The notes beneath the pieces are model-generated. The model had not been told where the DNA came from. It was given only the letters and a program-made list of their open reading frames with translations, and searched no databases. Shown in pieces: positions 1 to 12,900 of a DNA stretch of 64,000 nt (the first letter of the stretch is position 1; every line of letters starts with the position of its first letter). The DNA is from Candidatus Omnitrophota bacterium (lineage in GTDB: Bacteria; Omnitrophota; Omnitrophia; Omnitrophales; Aquincolibacteriaceae): contig JACKFM010000005.1 of the NCBI GenBank assembly GCA_020632475.1, positions 1-64,000 of the forward strand, read 5' to 3'. The position numbers and the translations under genes were made by a program.

Positions 1-37
1 TGCTCTTGTTCATCATGGAACCGCCTCTATTTCTAAA

Positions 38-994
38 CTAATCGATCCAATCCGCATGGCCATCGTTGATGTTTCGTCCTTTAACTGGTTTAAGGACTTC
101 TTGATACTCTTTGGTTTTAAGATCAAAAGTTACCATGGGGCCAAACCTATTCGCCAGAAGCAGTTTTTCACCGTCGGGAGAAAAAGTGAACCCACTACCC
201 TCAAATGGTGAATAGACTAGGCTTGATTCTCTCGTCTCAATATTGTATGAAAACAATCCAACAACAGGCTGAATTCCCCTTGCAGAGTCTCCCTGCTTTA
301 TAGCCTTGCGATAGTAAAGCGACTTGCCATCGGGAGTCCATGCCATTGAACTAATTTTGTCATCTAAATCAATTTTTTCATTTGTCTTCAAATTTAACAA
401 GTACGCTTTTGACAAAAATTCACTGCCTGACTTCATATTGCTCCAGGCATACGCCAACCAAACACCTGTTCTCGATATATCAAAATTAGAAATATGCCCC
501 GGCTCTGTATAATTTGTGATGGGGGTAAGCATTTTATCCTTGAGCTGATATAAATAAAGATTTGCAATATCTCCGATGCCTTTTCCCTCGCTATTAAAGA
601 CAGGTTTTTTGTTTAAAAATATGAACCCGCTTTCGTCCGTCAACAAATTTAGTTTTAAGACTTGCATATTAAGGTCATACGATCTCTGAATTTTCGCAGT
701 CGTTGCATCCAAAACAACAACCTCACCCTCATCGGCCTTAGCTGCTAGAATTTCGTTTCCACTGCTAAACCATTGAGGATAATTCCATTTTTCAGTTAGA
801 AACCGTAGACTCCTCCCATCATAGATGTGAATTCCCCACTTACCTTCAGTGCGGTTCGAATAAAAAACAATTTTTCCGTCTATTGGGATACCGTCGGCTG
901 CATTGATCACACCACATGATGTAAAGTTAATAAGCAAAAATACACCTACTAACCATCCCCACAATGAATTTGTCCGTATTCTAAATAGTTTCAT
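38..994 (-). CDS. Beta-propeller (TolB/WD40-like) putative lipoprotein
   Basis: A 318-residue exported protein. The N-terminus has basic residues and a hydrophobic stretch ending in FTSC, so Cys27 is a plausible, slightly non-canonical lipidation site. The rest is made of blade-like repeats with TolB-type phrases such as WTPDGKSLYY and FSPDGEKLLLANR, typical of six- or seven-bladed propellers of the TolB/PD40 type. It probably sits in the periplasm or on a membrane and binds a partner rather than catalysing. The ATG lies 3 bases after the stop codon of the 4713-residue giant gene and has an AAGGA ribosome site inside that gene's end, so the two are probably translated together. The gene is visibly AT-richer than the centre of the giant gene (one 60-base line counted at 23% GC), which hints at a different history. 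A role as partner or immunity factor for the giant protein is only inference. Confidence 0.75.
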   Translation of the reverse strand: MKLFRIRTNSLWGWLVGVFLLINFTSCGVINAADGIPIDGKIVFYSNRTEGKWGIHIYDGRSLRFLTEKWNYPQWFSSGNEILAAKADEGEVVVLDATTAKIQRSYDLNMQVLKLNLLTDESGFIFLNKKPVFNSEGKGIGDIANLYLYQLKDKMLTPITNYTEPGHISNFDISRTGVWLAYAWSNMKSGSEFLSKAYLLNLKTNEKIDLDDKISSMAWTPDGKSLYYRKAIKQGDSARGIQPVVGLFSYNIETRESSLVYSPFEGSGFTFSPDGEKLLLANRFGPMVTFDLKTKEYQEVLKPVKGRNINDGHADWID

Positions 995-997
995 ATA

Positions 998-3900
998 TTA
1001 TCCTTGAAGCGATAATAGCACCTGACTGCCAGCCGCTCTAATCTGGTCATTTACAGATGCATCCATACCTTGCATCCCTAATACACCCTGATCTAAGATC
1101 GTTTGTATATCAAGAATGAACGGCTCATCAGCCGATGTATTACCGCTTAGTTTATCAAAAATTTGATTGATCTGCTTCTGAAAATCGTCGTCTCCAGCCG
1201 AGACACCTGCCTTGATTTTAATTTCTTCCGTATGAAGATATCCGTTCAAACGAACTTTTGTTTGAAATACAAGCGCAGCTTCCGCTTCCGTGGTATTAAG
1301 GCTGGTTTTTGCAAGAATAGAAAATTCGATATTGTTTTGAATACTTGCAGGACGGTTGGGATCTGGTAGCCCAGCGAGCAAATCCACTTTTCCTCCAACT
1401 CCGACAGAAGTACCCACTGTAACATGATCCAAAAGTCTGGTCGTATTTCCTGCTAAAGCAAAGGACTCAAGTCCATTTTCCTGCGTAAAATTACTTTTCT
1501 CAGTTGTTACGAGCGTTAAATCTCCGGATTGCCCAATTCTAATTTTGGCTCCCTGAGCAGAACCGTCATAAACAATGCTATGTGTTTGCGAGTGTTCTAA
1601 AACATAAGGATTATTCTGAAGCTTTTGTGTTTTAACCGAGAGCTTGACAAGATCTTGTTGGACTGAGGGCATATTACCGCCATGGTCAGCGGAATAACTA
1701 GCCCTTTCATCATCGATGTTATTTTTGATATCTGTGGCATCAGTAGAACCATATTGCTTTACGAAATTTCCACTGGCTTCGTCTTGATAATCATAAACCT
1801 TATCCTCACCAACTTCGATACCGTGTGTTGCCGTACGCATTCCATCTCGAGCGCGTTGGAGGAACCCTTCCGGATCATCTGTAAAGATTACCTTTCCATC
1901 AACGCTGAAAATGATCGTCTGACCATCCTCCGTAGTCATGATGACTCCTTGAGAGTCACCTGCGGCTGCTTCGAGAGTCATATTCTTTAATTTTTCTGGA
2001 TCAACTTGGAATTCAGTATTGTTTTTCAGATTGATCGAGGCACTAACCACGTTGCCATGTTCATCAATTACTTTCTTTAATTCACCGATACCCTCATCAT
2101 ATTGGTAACTCAACACATCCTGAACTGATCCTGATTCATTCTTGTAAGAATCGATCCGTTCGATGATTTCATACACACGGCTATCCTTAACAACATATTT
2201 TGTGCCTGTGCCTATGTTTTCAAGAATTCCCTCGTGAAGAGATCCATCCTGGTTAATTTTAAGTGAGCTTCCACTTCGCGCGTAGTAATCCAAATGCACG
2301 CCATCCCGAATATCCTGATGAAGCATGAGTTTACCATCAACATAAACAGAGTGCCTAAGAGATCCGTCTCCTCCTAGTGATGTCTCGGAACCATCGAAGA
2401 CAATGACCCGTCCATCTGACCCTACTCTGAGGTCCCCCTCCAGAGTACGTCCATTTTCCTCAAGTCGGACAAGATTATTGGTTTCAGCATCAAACACCAT
2501 AACCGCTCGTTGTCCAGATGCATCCATAACAATTTCTTTCACTTCTCTACCATTCAGGGTATATGTTGTGGCTTCATTTTCAAACTTCTGAAAGGCATAA
2601 TCAGCTATATCAGTTGTACTCACATAGAGTGACTCAATAGTTGATCGCTTTAAGCTTGCACCTATAAACTCGTCCATAGCACCTTTGAAACCCTTTTCTT
2701 CAATAAGAGTTCCAAGTGTCGTAATGCCTAAAATCGCGTTGCTAACGAAGTCTGTTGCTGCTTTTGAAAAGGCATCCTTAATGCCTGCTAGTATTCCTTT
2801 CCGCGTTGTTATTGGGCCTTGTATCTGCCCCCCCACTTCAGTGTCAGGAATCATTCGCTGAGGGATAAGTCCATCAACAATGCCAGCTATAAACACCCCT
2901 CCTAAGCCCTGAATAATCGGAGGAGCATCTATCGCATTTAGAAGTATTTCAGCCCCAACTGCGACTGCACCACCTAATATTGATGATGATATGTCCTGAA
3001 GCAATTGACCAGCGCCAACCCCACTTCCAATGCCATCTATAATCCCCCCCACGGAAGCCCGCAAAGGAACCGAAATTAGTGAGCTAATGCGCCAATCCAA
3101 CCCAATCGCATTACCGACTGCAGTGATTCCTGTCCCCGCAAAATTCACCAGAAGGCTGGGGACAGAACTTTTTAAGGCATTAATTCCAGCCCCAATACCT
3201 GCCAGACCTTCCCCAATACCGGTAAAGCCTCCCGCAAAAGCACCGAGTGCACTAGTTCCGATACCAATAACATTGCTCAATGTCGGACTAAGATTGGTGT
3301 GCAGACTCAGAAGATCTGCCGTGCCGCTTGCAATAAAACCCAAAGCTCCTGCGACACCAACACTACTTAAAAGGCTAGCAGAAGCAAAAGCCCCAACACC
3401 AGTCAGGAGACTAGCCCCGGCTGTAATGGTGCCTGCTATTTTCGGGGAAAGACCAAGTCCTTTAAGCGCATACCCCAATCCCTGCAATTCAAAACCCACA
3501 ACAAGAGCGGTTGTAAATTTAGCCGCAAGACCGGTTCCTGTAATCGCATTGCCGAAGGCGGTTCCTGAAAGGCCTGTTGAATTGACAAAAACACTTGTAA
3601 AAGCTTGCGCGGCATTAATAAATGCAGTGCCAATTTGAACTAGCCCGTTCAAGATACCTACGAATAATCCATGAAAAGCGGCTACAAAATCTCCGGCTAG
3701 AATACCGCTAAAAAATGAGCCGATTCCACCTAAAATAGTTCCTATTCCGGTAATGATTCCGGCGATAAGTGTCACAATCGCTGCAACAACGGCTGCAACC
3801 GCAGCAACAACCGCGTGGGCAATTGCGACAATAGCGAACACAATCAAACCAAAGAATGCGCCGCGTACCCGCATTTGTTCAGGTGTGGTCAGGCTGCGCG

Positions 3901-6900
3901 TTTGTGCTGCGTAGCTTTGCGGCGGACCGCGGGCAGAGAGAACATATCCGGCTTCAATCGCAGTATTGGTCTCAGGGTTGGTAAAAACAGCGGCTGAATT
4001 AAGCCATTTTTTCAAGAAGTCTTCTTTGGAAATTGTGAATTGCTGAAGATTGTCTTCGCGTCCGGCGCTCGGATCGATGTAAGTGATTTCCTCGATCACA
4101 TTGCCGTCTTCATCCGTACTCTGACTAATGCCAGTTACGATCACGTAGTGCCGTTCATCGATATGAACAACAACACGGGCTTGACCGTTAGCGGCCAAAT
4201 CCTGTTCCACAAGGGCTTTGAGGGCGTCATAGCTCATTTTCGAAGCCTGAAGATCAATACCCAGTGTTGCCGCATAGGTACGCATGGCATAAAGCGAAAG
4301 GATCAAATCCCCCTGCTCAAGCGGTGTAATCGTACCTGTAAGCACATCGATCAGAATCAGACTGACTGCCAGATCAACACGGTTATAGGCAATGCCTTCA
4401 CTTTCGAGCAGGGCTTCAAGGGAAAGAAAGGCCGATTGTCCGAAATGCAAGGTTTGAGAATCAATCCAGGCTTTGATTGCGTCTGCTTCTGCAACACTCA
4501 AAGATTGCTTCGCTCCATTGATGTCAGTGCTCGCAATGACGTCAGAGTCCATACCCAAAGCTTGAGCAAAAGCCAGTTGTTCGGCTTCTGATAACCCGAG
4601 ATAGCGGTCAATTTCTGATTTAACCAGGGTTTTAATGGCATTCACTTCGGCCTGACGCTCGCTGTATTCCTGACTATTGAGCAGGTAGTCTTTCAGCGCA
4701 TCAACGCTAAAATCGGTATTGGTTAGAGAAAGCCGGACTTTGGCTTCTTCCTCTTCAGTTGCTTCCTGCAGCACTTCTTCTTCAATGACCGGAAGCCACA
4801 TCTCAAAGTCTTCATCCGAGGCTTCACGCCCCATGATCTCACGGTACCAATGGTTAATCACCGGGATGAGTTCCTGCTTTGAAAGACCGTGTTTGGCCGT
4901 GACTTCTTCATTATCAATGCGGCGGTAGGCGTCTTCAGTTTGAGCTTCAAGGTCCGCGGATGCTTGTGCCACCTGTTCGGTCAGCTGCTCTAAAGCTTCC
5001 TGTCTTTGTGTGGCCAAACTATCCAGAGCACGGTTGATCTGATCGATACCGCCCTGGATCTGAGACAAGGCGTTGCCGATAATACCGCGAGCCTGTTTAC
5101 CCTTAACTGAAATACCGCCGATTTCTTGTTTTTTATCTTCAAGTTCACGGCGTTTGCGCAGCAGATTATCACGTGTGGTGATATATTCCCCTTCAATCGT
5201 TTGATTTAAAACCTGTTCGCGTTCGGCGATATTAGCCATGGCCTTTTCATTTTCGACCGAGATTTCGGCACGCAGCTTAATCACTGCCGTATCGAGCCTG
5301 CGCCGTGATCCTTCCATGTCAATTTTGATGATGTTGCCGTCATCGTCATAGTCATAGTGAATTAAGCGTTCATTGTCTTTTGCAAGAATCTGCCGGATAT
5401 GTCCCTCTTCGTACACTTCGGTCACACCCTCGGCATATTGACGGACGAGGAGCGCTCCGTCCATGTCATACTCCATATGGATCGCTAATGAATCGCTCAA
5501 CTGAAATTCATTCCACTTGGCAAGGACGGTTTCGTTCCAGAGTTTCTGGGCCTGTTCGTAATGGAACACTGCTGATTCATTCGGATTGATGAATTCGCCG
5601 TTTTCTTTTTGGATGTCGATGACGCGGCCGGTGGCGCTTGTGATGGAATAAGGCTCACCGTTGCGGAATTCTGTGACGGTACCGTCTTCATGCATAACGG
5701 TGGCGGCCAGCAGAGTTGTTTGAGTTTCTTCAAGGCCGGTTTCAGAATTGATACTTGATTGGGTGGCGATTTGGTCGAAGGAGATGGTCACTTGGCCCAT
5801 CAGGTTTGAGGACTGAGGACTGAGGGCTGAGGCTTGGAGCTGCTGCGCAGCATTTAATCTCAAGGATTTAAGGATGCCGCCTTCGTACTCTGCATACTCA
5901 CCTGTCTCAGAGGTGTATGAGTCAAGTGTGACACGGTGGATGTCTTCACAATTTTCTGTGCAGTCAACGAGATCGACTATAGGCACTTCGACTTCAAGGG
6001 TTGTTCCGTCGGCCAGTGTAATCGTTTCGGTCTGATAGCTTGTGACCGCTTGTTTGGCTGTACCAAAATCATGGCTGTAGCGGTAGCCTTCAGGTGTAAT
6101 ATGAGAGACAATTTGTCCGTCAGCGTCATATTCTTCGACTGTGCCGTCTTCGGTTGTGACCGTAGAATTCCCTGCTTCACTCACACCATGAATAAACGTC
6201 TGGCGGACACGGCCCTTATAGACGATTTCGGTTTTCGCCAGATCTCCGAACTCGTTATAGGTGTATTGCGTGGTGATGCCGTTAGCTTCGGTCCGTGAAA
6301 TTAAAAGTGACTGTTTAGTGCCTTTGATTTCAAAGTCGCGGTAACGCTCGGTCCGCCCGCTGACAGGGTCATAGACCACCGTAATTTCATCGCCTGCTGC
6401 AGTGTATTCATACGAATAATGCAGAGTATTGCCGTCGGTGCCTGTGACTTCGCGTACGCGGCCGTAGGCGGCTTGAACGGTTTCGGTGGTGCCATCAGTG
6501 CGCGTAATGGTCTGCGTGGTCTGATTTGGATTCCCGATCGAGTCGGGAATGACAGCGGTGTCAAAATGAATGACCGTCCCATCGGTCATTGTGCTTTCGA
6601 CAACCTGATTGTTTTCGATTTTTGAGACTGTTCCGTAAGCGGTTTCAAATTCATCCACCTGATCGGAATCATTGAAATTAATGCGTACTTCGGCATTAAG
6701 CAGGCGGCTCCAGTCAAAATCCTGTGCATTTTCGGCTTCACGCAGCCCAAGGTATTGAGCAAGGGTTTGTGTACGGTCCGAATGAACCTCAGCCAGAACA
6801 TTGCTTTCGGTCAGCATACGGTCCAGCCAGTCGGTTGAAGCGTCGGGGCGCATGGAAGTAAAGGTTAAATCGTCAACATAAATGGCCATGAGCTCCCCGC

Positions 6901-9900
6901 CCTCAGCGGCAAGATATTCAATCTTGATCTGTGAGGCATTGGGTTTGGCCGTATCAAGCGGAAGATAAAAATCCTGCCAGTCGATTGTAAGACCTGTAAG
7001 CGTCCACTCCTGCAGGCTTTCGCTATCGTCAGGGTCACGCAGCTGAATACGCACAGCTCCGCCTGTAGGCATATTCTGCTCACTTTTAAGCCCGACATGG
7101 ACGGAGTCATAGCGCACGGTGTTGATCTCTTTGGGCGCCATGCTTTGAAGTCCTTCGATTTGCATTTCCTGGACAGGAAGAAAACCCGATCCCGTTCCGA
7201 ACTGAACAAGCCAGTTGGGGTTGCCGATAGGGAAAATTACTCGGTCCAAAATGCCATCACCGTTGATATCCTGAAGATCGGTGGTCTGAGTGACGTATCC
7301 GGGTGAACGGCCGTGAGGCCCTGCAACTCCGCCATCGGGATTTGAGCGAAAATTCATAAAATCCTGTCCGATGGATGTCTCAGCCGTACTTGTACCGTAA
7401 ATTCCCGTCCACTGTACGGCGTCTGCAAAAGTGGTGCCGGTGTTGACTTCAACCCACCAGCTACCTTGAGCATTGGCATCATCCTGATCAACCGTTACAC
7501 GGTCGGGCAGCCCGTCGCCTGTGACATCGCGCAGAGTAATCAGAATATTACGAGGTTCGTTCCAGCCGCGAAAAGCCGTAATCGCGGTTGCCGATTTTGC
7601 ATAAGGCGCTCCGGGCAGCGCGCGGACATTGTCATCCCACAGAACCGCTTCATCAAAACCCGATCCGTTATTAAACTGCACATACCATTCCATGGCCGAA
7701 TCGGGATCAGCCGGATTCGAGTTCTTCAAAAGAACACGGTCAGGCTTTGCGTCACCGTTCATGTCATACAATCCAGCCAGGTCGACAATCAACTGCCCGC
7801 GGTCGTCATACCACGAAAGAGATCCGCCGATAGAAGGACTTGCAGGGTAAAAGGAGTCATCCACTCCTTCCCAGATCACAGCATCTTCAAATCCGGTTCC
7901 GGTATTCTTCTGAAAGAACCAGTGCGTAAAGGGTTCAACATAAGACCGGATCACACGGTCAAGCAATCCGTCCCCATCCAAATCCACCATATCGGCAATC
8001 ATTTCCTGCACACCCGTGTGCAGTTCGTTATTGCGAACCTCGGAGGCATATTTCGTCTCGAAATTCCATTGACTGACCGGGTGGACATTCCCTTCCCAGA
8101 TCACAGAAGGTTCAAAACCATGACCGTTATTAATCTGTACATACCATTCGGGAGTTCCCATAAGTTCCTGAAAAACACGGTCAGGTCTGCCGTCTCCGTT
8201 GATATCAAACAAATCACCCAACACATGCGGGTGACGGCCTTCAAAAAAACGGATGGAATTTTTGCCGTTCGTCATCCAGTAATCCTCTGCCCATTCGATA
8301 CCATCCCATTTCTGCGGCGCATCAAAGCCTCGACCATTATTCCATTGAATCCACCAGTAATTCACACCCTGTGTTTCATCCATAAAAATACGGTCCGGCA
8401 GCCCGTCACCGTTCATATCAACAAAATCAGCCGTTTGAACAGGTAGATTGTCGTCACTATCGATCATGATAAAGCGGTTGATATAACCTAGATTGCGGTC
8501 TATTTGGTCTTGAATGTCCACATTCATCCATGCCGGAAAATACTCGCGGCCGAATTCATAAACTTCACCACGCTCACTATCTTGAACTCTAGAAGCAAGC
8601 TGAAGCGTTTGCCCCTGATCCAGGATAACCTGAAAAGGGTCATCGCCTTGCAACGAGTCAAAGGGTGTACGCATATAAAAAATACTCGCTATCTTTTCGG
8701 TATCTTCAGGTTGAATGGCAAGTCCGTTATTTGTAAGAAAAGGAATGAGAGAATACTCAGGCGTATTTACTTCACTAAGTAATTTGATTTTAATCCCTTC
8801 AAGGCCGTCGCCGTATATTAGTTCGTAAGACCTGCCTTCGATCGTAATGCGGCTGACGCGTCCATCGGCATAGTCAACAATGGTGCCGTCGGGACGGACA
8901 CTTTTAACCAATTCGCCTTCAATGATTGTATGAACAGTTCCGTCCTCATAAACAATATCTCCGCTGATCTGAGCATCGGGGTTCCACTCGGGATTTTCAA
9001 CTTCACCAAAACGGGTAAAGAGTTTTGAAATCTCGTCATTTTCGACCTGGGCCGAAACACCGTTTAAAAGCAGCTCTTTCAAATGACCGTCCGCATCAAA
9101 AGTGCGGTACATATGCGATTCATAAAAACGGGCTTCTTTTACGCTTCCGTCTTCGTTGTAGACGTAGTCCACCTTTTGAACCGCGCCCCCCGCCTCCGCT
9201 TGACCTCCGGCGGGCAAGCCCGCCTCCTCAGTCCCTGTTCCGGCGGACAAGTCGGCCAGCACAATTTCAAAAGCCAGGCCGTCTGTGTTGTAGTGAATTT
9301 CATTGCCTTCAGGCGTAATCAGCCTGACCAGTTTGTTATTCTCAAAATGCTTCTTCGTTCCGTCAGCATCTTCCTCAACAAATTGCGTCACTTCACTGGT
9401 ATTGTTAAAACCGATGGTGTGCAGTCTGTTGCCGTTCGGGAAAAGCACTTCGGTGATTTTACCGCCGCCGTAGACTACGCGGGTACCGTCCTTGAATTTC
9501 CACTCGCTTAAAACCGCCTGATCTCCCAACATCTCATAAAGCTTGCCGTCCACGGTTTCATAACCGGTCAACACGCCATTTTCAATATGCTGCTTAATCC
9601 CCTCTTTAGTCGTAATCAAACCTTTCAGGATATTTCCGTCGGCATCAAGCTCAAAATCGCTAAGCACATTTCCGTCAATAAATTTAAGGATAAGTTCCAA
9701 TTCATCAGGCTGAATCACACCATCGCCATTTTTATCGTTAGCGACACGTTCAATGGTTCCTGACGCCGTCTGAACCTCGGATAAAAATCCATCCTGATCG
9801 TAGATCAAATCCGTATCATTCAGACTTACGTTCAATCCTTGAGTAAAACCGTTTGTCTCCAGATAGTTATAGTCTGTTTGATTTCCCTCTGCATCCAGAA

Positions 9901-12900
9901 TAGTTTCAATCTGTTCCTGATCATTAAACTCCACCGTTGTACCGTCGTGAAAAATAATTCGCTGCGTCTTACCTTCCGGTGAGTACAGAGCTTCGACCAT
10001 GGTCTTACCGTCAAGTTCTGTTCCTTCGGGGACATTCAGGGTGAGTTGATAGCCTTCCACCGTTCCGCTTCCGTCTGAGGCAAGAACATCCTGGCGCGTA
10101 TAATTTAAAACATTCCCATTTGCATCCTGAACGCGTGAAAGAATGCCCAATGCGTCGTAAGTGACATCTTCGCCTTCGGCCGTAAACGCATGCACTTCAT
10201 CAATGTCTCCGGACAGATTCTTTTCATAGGAATAAGATTCAACCGTTCCATCCATTCCCTCGCGCACCGTCAGACCATCGGGAGTTTGATCTACAAAACT
10301 GCCGTCAGGATGAATACGGCGGATCAGAGCTCCGCCACGGATGACATCCATGGTCTTATCCGGATAAACCATAAGCGCCTGAACAATATTACTTTCTTCA
10401 TCCAGGACAAAATTTGTAATGTGGATGCCGGTTTCAGTGATCAGCTCAACAAGTTCCCCGTCCTGGTAATAGCTATCAATCCCGTCACGGACCACTTTTA
10501 AAGCCTGGGCATAGTCGGCAAAGGTGGGTTCCGGATGATCAATGGTTTCAATTAAATTGCCTTCAGCAGCAAAGAACTCAATCGCATAGGGAGAAACCTC
10601 ACTATACCGGATTTCAACGCCCGAAGCATATTGGTAGCTTTGGATATTTCCTTTTGTGCCATAAGTCTTTTGCGTTCCATCCGGTGAAATTTCACGAATC
10701 ACAAGACCGTTTTGATAAACGAGCTGGGTTCCGTCAGGCAGATCAAAAGTACCGTCATAGATATAACTCACGGTTATTTGCAGCACGGTGTGGTTGCCGA
10801 CAGTGTCAGTCTCATCAATCGTAAGAACATTGTCGCCTTCAATCAGCGTATAAGCCGTCTTCTTTTCCACGCCCTCCACCAGATACACTAATTCATAGTC
10901 AGGATGGTTCACCCGCTGCGAGGATGTGACCTCGACAATGGGTCCTTGAGTATCAAGCTCTATGGTATAGTGAAGGCTTGTTGCGTTGCCCAATTCATCG
11001 GCATGTTTGATCTCAAGCGTATTTTGGCCTTCTTCAAGAACGAATGCCTTTGTTTTGGAAACTCCGTCAAGCTGATATTCAATGACTAAGTTTTTCTGAT
11101 TGGTCCTTTGAGGAACCGTACTCGTCACTTCAACCGAGGGAGGGGTGGTATCAAGCTCGACGGAATAACTGACAATCGTTTCATTTCCAAGCTCATCGGC
11201 ATGTCTAATCTCAACGGCATTATCCCCTTCTTCAAGAGCAAAAGACTGACTCTTTGACACACCGTCAAGCTTGTACTCGATCACAAGGGGTGATTGGTTA
11301 GTACGGGCAGGTACCACGCTGGTCACTTCAATGGCCGGGCCCTGAGTATCGCGTTCAACCGTAAGATTGACAATCGTTTCATTACCGAGTTCATCGGCGT
11401 GTTTAATCTCAAGGACATTCTGTCCTTCTTCAAGCTCAAATGTCTTGGATACAGCAACGCCGTCCAGCGTATAGCCAACCGTCATCTGTAAATCCCTGGT
11501 TTTAACGGGTATCTCGCTTGTCACCTCAATCGAAGGACCCTGAGTATCCAATTCCACCGTCCAGACTTTAATCGTATGGTTACCGAGGTCATCCTGATGG
11601 TCGATGGTCAGCGTATTACCACCTTCATTTAATTGAAACGTTTTAGACTTGGATACTCCGTCAAGTGTATAGTCAATGTTCAAAGAGTTTTGGTTGGTCC
11701 GGTCAGGCACTTGCGTCACGGCAATAATCTCGGGCCCGGTGGTATCCAGGGTAACCGTATAGTGAATCACGGTTTCATTCCCCAAGTCGTCAGCGTGTTT
11801 AATCTCAAGGGTATTCTCACCCTCATTGAGATTAAAGCTTTGGGTCTTCAAGACACCGTCCAGTTTATAATTAATCGTAAGCGTATTCGTATTGGTCCGT
11901 GCCGGAACGGCACTTGTGACTTCAATCACCGGCCCCTGGGTATCGAGTTCTATACCCCATGACAGTGATGTATTATTGCCGACAGTATCGGTATGACTTA
12001 TTTGAATGAGGTTATTGCCCTCGTTTAAGTCAAAAAACTTCGTCTTCGACTCGCCATCAAGCTTATATTCAAGGACAAAACGGCTGTGATTAATCCTTGC
12101 CGGAACTTCACTGATGATTTCAAGCACGGGGGCAACCGTATCCAGCGTCACCTGACGGCTCACGGTAGTACTATTGCCCACATCGTCGGCATGCGTAATC
12201 TCGAGCTGATTCAATCCCTCCCGAAGATAGAAGGACTTGGTCATGGCCTGCCCATCCACCGTATATTCAACGATAAAGTTTTCTTTATTCGTGACGGACG
12301 GGATATTCGACGTAATTTCAATCACCGGGGGCTGGGTATCCAAAATTACTTTAAATTCTTTACGCTCCTCAACACCTTCAGCGTCCACGGCACTGATCAC
12401 GAGCGTATTTTCACCTTCCACCAGATTGAAACTTTTTTGTTGATGCTCACCCAACGCCTGATAGTCAATCACCAGTGTATTTTGATTGGTCTTTGCCGGA
12501 ATATCTGTCAGCACATCGATAATCGCATCCTTAAAGAGAACATTCCATTCCAGATTAATACTGTCCAGAACTGTGCGGGCAATGGTATTATCGCCCTTTG
12601 TCAGATTCATTTGCTCCTCATAGACGATATCATTAACGCTATAGACAAACAGGTAATCCGATTCTGTCACAACCGGGGCGGAAAGGAACTTGATGACATA
12701 ATAGCTTTGGGGATTGCCTGACGCATCGTAAGTCTGGTAGTAACTTTCAGTTTTAATCCCCGCCGTGTAGCGTTGATCATCTTTACCCCGGAGGATTCCA
12801 TTCGAATCATAATGATAAACAAGTTTCTGATACATATGCCCTTGTGTATAGACTTGATAAATCCGGGCGGCGAGTTTGCCATTGACGTACTCATAATAAT

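Noticed and set aside
1..16. A possible start of another minus-strand gene (ATGATGAACAAG) at the left edge
   Set aside because: Only five codons are visible and the upstream bases give no clear ribosome site, so it cannot be supported.
3030..3638. A 202-residue open frame on the plus strand
   Set aside because: It lies opposite the Gly/Ala-rich hydrophobic part of the giant gene, is proline-rich from mirrored codons and has no recognisable domain or ribosome site. It is a shadow of the giant gene.
7466..8446. A 326-residue plus-strand frame
   Set aside because: It runs opposite the FG-GAP repeats, has repetitive mirrored composition and no family features. The repeat periodicity keeps the opposite frame open by chance.
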